From CAZTTG01 sp964615935 (GTDB lineage Bacteria > Planctomycetota > UBA1135 > GCA-002686595): a stretch of 64,000 nt of DNA. Positions 59,519 to 64,000 of this stretch are shown in pieces. Each line of letters begins with the position of its first letter. The first letter of the stretch is position 1. The stretch is from assembly GCA_964615935.1 (NCBI GenBank), contig CAZTTG010000020.1, positions 13,561 to 77,560 of the forward strand, in the 5' to 3' direction. The notes under the pieces were generated by a model. That model was given only the letters and a program-made list of their open reading frames with translations. It did not search any database and was not told the origin of the DNA. A program made the translations under genes and the position numbers.

Positions 59519-61767
59519 TGGAAAAGGTGGGTCTGTTCCTGTGCACCGGCTGCGAGATCGGTGACGCCATCGACGTCGATGGCTTCGAGGACCTCGCCAG
59601 CGAGAACGACGCCGACGTCTTCGTCTCCCACCCCTGCCTGTGCGCCCCCGAGGGCATCGCCGCCATCCAGGAGAAGGTGGACGACGGCAGCGTGGACTGC
59701 GCGGTGATCGCCGCCTGCTCTTCGCGCGTGAAGACCGCCGAGTTCGCCTTCGATCCGAGCAAGGTGGCGGTGGAGCGGATCAGCCTGCGGGAGCAGGCGG
59801 TCTGGACCCACGAGGCCGGCCACGAGGACACGCAGATGCTGGCGGAGGACCTCCTCCGCATGGGGCTAGTGCGGGCGTCCAAGATGAGCCTGGCCCAGCC
59901 GCTGGAGGAGGCCATCGAGCGCACCATCCTGGTGGTGGGCGGCGGCCTGACCGGTCTGCAGGCCTCCCTGGCGGCGTCCGGCATGGGCCACCCGGTGACC
60001 CTGGTCGAGGCCGAGGCCGAGCTGGGCGGATACCTGGCCGGCGTCGGAAGCCTGGTCCCCGAGGAGCCTCCCTACGACCGCGTCGCCCCCAACCACATCG
60101 ACGAGCTGATCGCCAAGGTCGAGGCAGACGGCTCGATCCGCGTGCTCAAGGGGACCCGGATCCAGAAGATCCTGGGCCAGCCCGGGCAGTTCGAGGTCGA
60201 GGTGGACGGCCCGGACGCGGGCACCTTCAAGGCCGGCGCCATCGTGCAGGCCACCGGAGCGAAGCCCTACGACGCCAGCAAGCTGGCCGAGCTGGGCTAC
60301 GGCGCCTCCCCCGACGTGATCACCTCCACCGAGCTGGAGGCCATGCTCAAGCAGCGCGAGCTGCACCGGCCCTCCGACGGGAAGGCCCCCGAGCGGGTGG
60401 TCTTCGTGCAGTGCGCCGGCTCCCGCAAGGAGGAGCACCTCCCCTACTGCTCCTCGGAGTGCTGCGCCAGCACCCTCAAGCAGGTGGCCGCCATCCACGA
60501 GCAGAGCGCCTCGGTGGAGTGCGCCGTCATCTACCGCGACCTGCGGGCTCCCGGCCAGCTGGAGCACTTCTACGAGGCCGTCCAGCAGCAGCCCGGCAGC
60601 CTCTTCACCCGCGGAGAGGTGGAGAAGGTCGGCCAGAACGGCTCGGATCGCCTGAAGGTCGACGTGCGCGACAGCCTGCTGGGCGAGGAGCTGAGCCTGG
60701 AGGCCGACCTGGTGGTCCTGGCCACCGGGATGGTCCCCAACTCCGCCGACGGAGAGGCCATCCGCGCCCTGGAGGACGCCAAGCTGCGGACCCAGACGGG
60801 CGAGACCGACAAGCAGCGCGACGAGGCCGCCAAGATCGTCGAGGAGCTGGGCGCCCACGAGGGGACCCAGATCCTGAACCTGAACTACCGCCAGGGCCCC
60901 GACCTCCCGGTCCTGCGCTACGAGTTCCCCGACTCGCACTACATCTGCTTCCCCTACGAGACCCGCCGCACCGGCATCTATGCCGCCGGCGCGGTCCACG
61001 CCCCCATGGACGCGGCCCAGGCCGCCGAGGACGCCTGGGGCGCCGCCATGAAGGCGGCCCAGTGCATCGTCGCCAACGAGAGCGGCCAGGCGGTGCACCC
61101 GCGGGCCGGCGACATCTCCATCGCCGACTTCAGCCTGCAGCGCTGCACCCAGTGCAAGCGCTGCACCGAGGAATGCCCCTTCGGCACCCTCAACGAGGAC
61201 GAGAAGGGCACGCCTGAGTACAACACCCTGCGCTGCCGCCGCTGCGGCATCTGCCTGGGCGCCTGCCCCGAGCGCATCATCGCCTTCCCCGAGTACTCCA
61301 TCGACATCGTGGCCAGCATGATCAAGTCGGTGGAGGTGCCCGACGAGGAGGACGAGAAGCCCCGGATCCTGGCCTTCATGTGCGAGAACGACGCCATCCC
61401 GGCGCTGGACGAGGCCGCCCGGCGAAGACTCCAGTGGAACCCCTGGATGCGGATCATCCCGGTCCGCTGCCTGGGGGCCATCAACACGGTCTGGATCGCC
61501 GACTCGCTCTCCAGCGGCTTCGACGGCGTCATGCTCATCGGCTGCAAGAAGGGCGACGACTACCAGTGCCACTACATCAAGGGCTCGGAGCTGGCCGCCA
61601 AGCGGATGGAGAACGTCCAGGAGACCCTGGACCGCCTCGCGCTGGAATCCGAGCGGATCAAGGTGGTCGAGCTGGCCCGGGACGAGTTCGAGCGGATCCC
61701 CGAGCTCTTCGAGGAGTTCGCCGAGACCATCGAGGAAGTCGGCCCCAACCCCTACAAGGGCTTCTAG
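59515..61767 (+). CDS. qmoB: QmoB, HdrA-like flavoprotein with MvhD-type C-terminus
   Basis: 750 residues. An N-terminal module with CTGCEIGDAIDVD and CAVIAACSSRVKTAEF is followed by the HdrA core (ILVVGGGLTGLQASLAASGMGHPVTLVEAEAELGGYLAG, RVVFVQCAGSRKEEHLPYCSSECC). Two 4Fe-4S motifs follow (CTQCKRCTEECPFG and CRRCGICLGACPERI). The last 140 residues are an MvhD-like domain (LAFMCENDAIPAL, DGVMLIGCKKGDDYQCHYIKG). This is the largest Qmo subunit and probably the contact with AprAB. Confidence 0.97.
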   Translation: MMEKVGLFLCTGCEIGDAIDVDGFEDLASENDADVFVSHPCLCAPEGIAAIQEKVDDGSVDCAVIAACSSRVKTAEFAFDPSKVAVERISLREQAVWTHEAGHEDTQMLAEDLLRMGLVRASKMSLAQPLEEAIERTILVVGGGLTGLQASLAASGMGHPVTLVEAEAELGGYLAGVGSLVPEEPPYDRVAPNHIDELIAKVEADGSIRVLKGTRIQKILGQPGQFEVEVDGPDAGTFKAGAIVQATGAKPYDASKLAELGYGASPDVITSTELEAMLKQRELHRPSDGKAPERVVFVQCAGSRKEEHLPYCSSECCASTLKQVAAIHEQSASVECAVIYRDLRAPGQLEHFYEAVQQQPGSLFTRGEVEKVGQNGSDRLKVDVRDSLLGEELSLEADLVVLATGMVPNSADGEAIRALEDAKLRTQTGETDKQRDEAAKIVEELGAHEGTQILNLNYRQGPDLPVLRYEFPDSHYICFPYETRRTGIYAAGAVHAPMDAAQAAEDAWGAAMKAAQCIVANESGQAVHPRAGDISIADFSLQRCTQCKRCTEECPFGTLNEDEKGTPEYNTLRCRRCGICLGACPERIIAFPEYSIDIVASMIKSVEVPDEEDEKPRILAFMCENDAIPALDEAARRRLQWNPWMRIIPVRCLGAINTVWIADSLSSGFDGVMLIGCKKGDDYQCHYIKGSELAAKRMENVQETLDRLALESERIKVVELARDEFERIPELFEEFAETIEEVGPNPYKGF

Positions 61768-61780
61768 GCCCTGAGGAGCC

Positions 61781-62932
61781 ATGGCTGCCAATTCCTCCCC
61801 CACCCTCTGCGCCGGCTTCCGCGAGGAGCTCCGCCGGCGCGGCGGTGAGACCGCCGCCCGCTGCTACCAGTGCGGCACCTGCTCCAGCGCCTGCGAGCTG
61901 GCTCCGGACACGCTGCCCTTCCCTCGGCGCCAGATGCTCGACGCCCAGTGGGGCGTGGGCAGCCGGCTGGTCGCCGACCCCGCAGTGTGGCTGTGCCACC
62001 AGTGCAACGACTGCAGCACGCGCTGCCCCCGGGACGCCAAGCCCGGCGACGTCATGTCCACGATCCGCTCCCTGGTGGTGGAGCGGCTCGCGGTGCCCCG
62101 CTTCCTGGGCCGGCTGGTGGGCAACGTGAAGTCGGCGTGGCCCATCGTGATCGGCGTGCCGGTTCTCTTCTGGGCCGTGCTCGCCTGGATCGCCACCGGC
62201 TTCAATACCGAGCCTCCGGAAGGCCTGGAATTCGGATACTACGTCTTCGCCCCCACCCTGCTGGTCGATGCGATCTTCGTGCCTGCCGCCCTGTGGGTGG
62301 TGATCTCCTGCTACCTGAGCGGAGTCCGTTTCTGGAAGCTGATCGGGGCGAGCGGCCCCGAGCGTCAGGGAAAGTTCCTCTCGAACGTGGGCCCGATTCT
62401 CCTCGAGATCTTCTCGCACGGCCGCTTCGAGTCGTGCGGGACGGCCAAGCCCCGCAAGTGGGGCCACATGATCCTCTTCTGGGGGTTCCTCGGCGCATTC
62501 GCCACGACGCTTGGGGCCATGAGCTATGAGTGGGTGCCGAAGCTGCTCCCGGTGCTGGGCATCGAGACCCACCTCCCCATGCCCCTGGCCCATCCCTTCA
62601 AGATCATCGGCAACATCTCCGCGATCCTGCTCGTGGTGGGCGCGGTGCTGCTGATCAAGAATCGACTGGCCGGTGACGAGAGTGCCGGGCGGAGCACCGC
62701 GTTCGACAAGTTCTTCCTCGTCATCATCGCCCTCGTGATCGCATCCGGAGTGCTGGTGGAGGTCCTGCGCTTGGCCGACCTGATCGCCCTCGGGTGCGCG
62801 GTCTACATCATTCACCTGGGGACCATCCTCAGCATGTTCCTCACGGTGCCGTACTCGAAGTTCGCGCACATTCTGTACCGCACCCTGGCCATGGTCCACG
62901 AGCGCATGGCGGGCATGGCACGACCCCGATAA
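61781..62932 (+). CDS. qmoC: QmoC, HdrC-HdrE fusion with cytochrome b membrane domain
   Basis: 383 residues. The N-terminal 100 residues hold two Fe-S motifs (CYQCGTCSSACELA and CHQCNDCSTRCPRDAKPGDV), as in HdrC. From about residue 115 six membrane helices follow (WPIVIGVPVLFWAVLAWIA, LLVDAIFVPAALWVVISCYL, MILFWGFLGAFATTLGAM, IGNISAILLVVGAVLLIKN) with His residues for b haems. It oxidises menaquinol and passes electrons to QmoAB. It begins 13 bases after qmoB; about 100 bases separate it from sat. Confidence 0.97.
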   Translation: MAANSSPTLCAGFREELRRRGGETAARCYQCGTCSSACELAPDTLPFPRRQMLDAQWGVGSRLVADPAVWLCHQCNDCSTRCPRDAKPGDVMSTIRSLVVERLAVPRFLGRLVGNVKSAWPIVIGVPVLFWAVLAWIATGFNTEPPEGLEFGYYVFAPTLLVDAIFVPAALWVVISCYLSGVRFWKLIGASGPERQGKFLSNVGPILLEIFSHGRFESCGTAKPRKWGHMILFWGFLGAFATTLGAMSYEWVPKLLPVLGIETHLPMPLAHPFKIIGNISAILLVVGAVLLIKNRLAGDESAGRSTAFDKFFLVIIALVIASGVLVEVLRLADLIALGCAVYIIHLGTILSMFLTVPYSKFAHILYRTLAMVHERMAGMARPR

Positions 62933-63035
62933 CAGCCGGCAGGCGACTAGCGGCAGCCGGCGCCACCGAATACGAACGAGAAAACGCGAGCGAGACCGTG
63001 AGTCGCTCGGAGCATTCCCCTCAAGGAGACTGGAA

Positions 63036-64000
63036 ATGATCAAACCCCATGGTTCCGAAAAGCTGAACCCCCTGTACGTGGCGGACGACGCCAAGCGTGC
63101 CGAACTGCTGAAAGAGGCCGAGGGGCTTCCCTCCGTGGTGATCTCGTCCGCGGCCGCCGGCAACGCCGTAATGATGGGCAGCGGGTACTTCAACCCGCTC
63201 ACCGGCTTCATGAACGTCGCCGACGCCATGGCCGTCGCCAAGGACATGCACACCGCCAGCGGGCTGTTCTGGCCCACGCCGGTGCTCAACGTCCTGCCCG
63301 ATGCGGGCGCCATCGATGGTGCCAAGCGCGTCGCCCTGCGCGACCCCAACGTAGACGGCAACCCCGTCATCGCCATCCAGGACGTGGAGGCGATCGAGGA
63401 GTTCACCGCCGACCAGCTGGCGTACATCACCAAGCAGGTCTTCCGCACCGACGACATGGAGCACCCCGGCGTCAAGGCCTTCAATACCGTCGGCAACGTC
63501 GTGGTCTCCGGTCCGATCCAGGTCCTGAACTTCTCGTACTTCGAGACCGAGTTCCCCGAGACCTTCCGCACCGCGTACCAGATCCGCGAGACCATCGCGG
63601 GGAACGGCTGGAACGTCGTCGCGGCCTTCCAGACGCGCAACCCGATGCACCGGGCCCATGAAGAGCTGTGCCACATGGCCTACGATCAGCTCAACGCTGA
63701 CGGCATCCTGATCCACATGCTCCTCGGCAAGCTGAAGCCGGGCGACATCCCCGCCGACGTGCGCGACGCCTCCATCCGCAAGATGGCCGAGCTGTACTTC
63801 CCGGCGAACACGGTGGAGATCACGGGCTATGGCTTCGACATGCTCTACGCCGGCCCGCGCGAGGCCGTCCTGCACGCCGTCTTCCGCCAGAACAGCGGCT
63901 GCACGCACCTGATCGTCGGTCGCGACCACGCCGGCGTGGGCGACTACTACGGCGGATTCGACGCGCAGGCGATCTTCCACGACGAGGTGAAGGACGGCGA
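63036..64000 (+). CDS. sat: Sulfate adenylyltransferase (ATP sulfurylase), 3' end outside the window
   Basis: The first 321 codons are present, out of about 400-430 expected. The PUA-like N-terminus (MIKPHGSEKLNPLYVADDAKR) leads to the catalytic domain with QTRNPMHRAHEEL, the nucleotide-binding motif of the family, and IVGRDHAGVGDYYG. It activates sulfate to APS, or makes ATP from APS in the reverse direction. AAGGAGA 10 bases before ATG 63036 is the ribosome site. It completes the sat-apr-dsr pathway. Confidence 0.97.
   Translation, partial: MIKPHGSEKLNPLYVADDAKRAELLKEAEGLPSVVISSAAAGNAVMMGSGYFNPLTGFMNVADAMAVAKDMHTASGLFWPTPVLNVLPDAGAIDGAKRVALRDPNVDGNPVIAIQDVEAIEEFTADQLAYITKQVFRTDDMEHPGVKAFNTVGNVVVSGPIQVLNFSYFETEFPETFRTAYQIRETIAGNGWNVVAAFQTRNPMHRAHEELCHMAYDQLNADGILIHMLLGKLKPGDIPADVRDASIRKMAELYFPANTVEITGYGFDMLYAGPREAVLHAVFRQNSGCTHLIVGRDHAGVGDYYGGFDAQAIFHDEVKDG

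Overview
The window is GC-rich bacterial DNA, probably a metagenome scaffold (a run of 100 Ns sits at 31942-32041). Three things point to a Planctomycetota-like host: the density of secreted sulfatases, an ECF sigma factor carrying a long membrane-anchored C-terminal extension, and a secreted protein (32941-33942) whose C-terminal half matches a tail I associate with planctomycete exported proteins. That last gene lies on the same unbroken stretch as the sulfur genes, so the link does not depend on the scaffold join. The assignment is an inference; no rRNA or other marker gene is present.

Left part (1-31.9 kb) is an accessory region for sulfated glycans and cell-surface functions. It holds a truncated GT-C-like membrane protein, four stand-alone sulfatase-family proteins, a zincin-like lipoprotein, and remnants of a xanthine-dehydrogenase-type operon (a frameshifted 2Fe-2S subunit and a chimeric molybdopterin subunit). 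It also holds two proteins built of carboxypeptidase-regulatory-like repeats, one of them fused to a sigma factor. Further right come a HIT protein translationally coupled to a NahK-like sugar kinase, a thioredoxin-fold protein with an in-frame UGA at the first active-site position (candidate selenoprotein), and a 1490-residue lipoprotein joining a glycosidase-like and an esterase-like half. After these are an XRE regulator with a conserved partner gene, an HD-domain protein and a REP-type Y1 transposase relative. A glycan operon closes this part: a 1208-residue sulfatase/alpha-L-fucosidase/PA14 fusion, an amidohydrolase, and a sodium:solute symporter with a small membrane partner.

Middle part (32-50 kb): a cut-off methyltransferase, the planctomycete-type secreted protein, a thioredoxin-fold/HEAT protein, a MITE-like inverted-repeat element, and then a dsr locus read leftwards: dsrA-dsrB-dsrD-dsrL-dsrN-HEAT-TPR-dsrC-RsbRD_N-dsrM-dsrK-dsrJ-dsrO-dsrP-cysG. 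It encodes sulfite reductase, its siroheme supply and siroheme amidation, the DsrC trisulfide carrier, the DsrMKJOP membrane complex and the DsrL oxidoreductase.

Right part (50-64 kb), read rightwards: a LysR regulator, a CBS-domain protein, an SLC13 sulfate-type transporter, then aprB-aprA-zinc ribbon-YkgJ-qmoA-qmoB-qmoC-sat (sat is cut by the window end). With dsr this is a complete dissimilatory sulfate/sulfite pathway. DsrD and QmoABC favour the reductive direction; DsrL leaves oxidation possible.

Regulatory structure: an imperfect 44-bp element ending in a -35-like TTGAC lies upstream of both dsrA and aprB in matching orientation, and the LysR gene between the two operons is its natural candidate reader. 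Strong intercistronic hairpins follow dsrABD, dsrC and aprBA, the genes whose products are usually most abundant, suggesting segmental control of mRNA levels.
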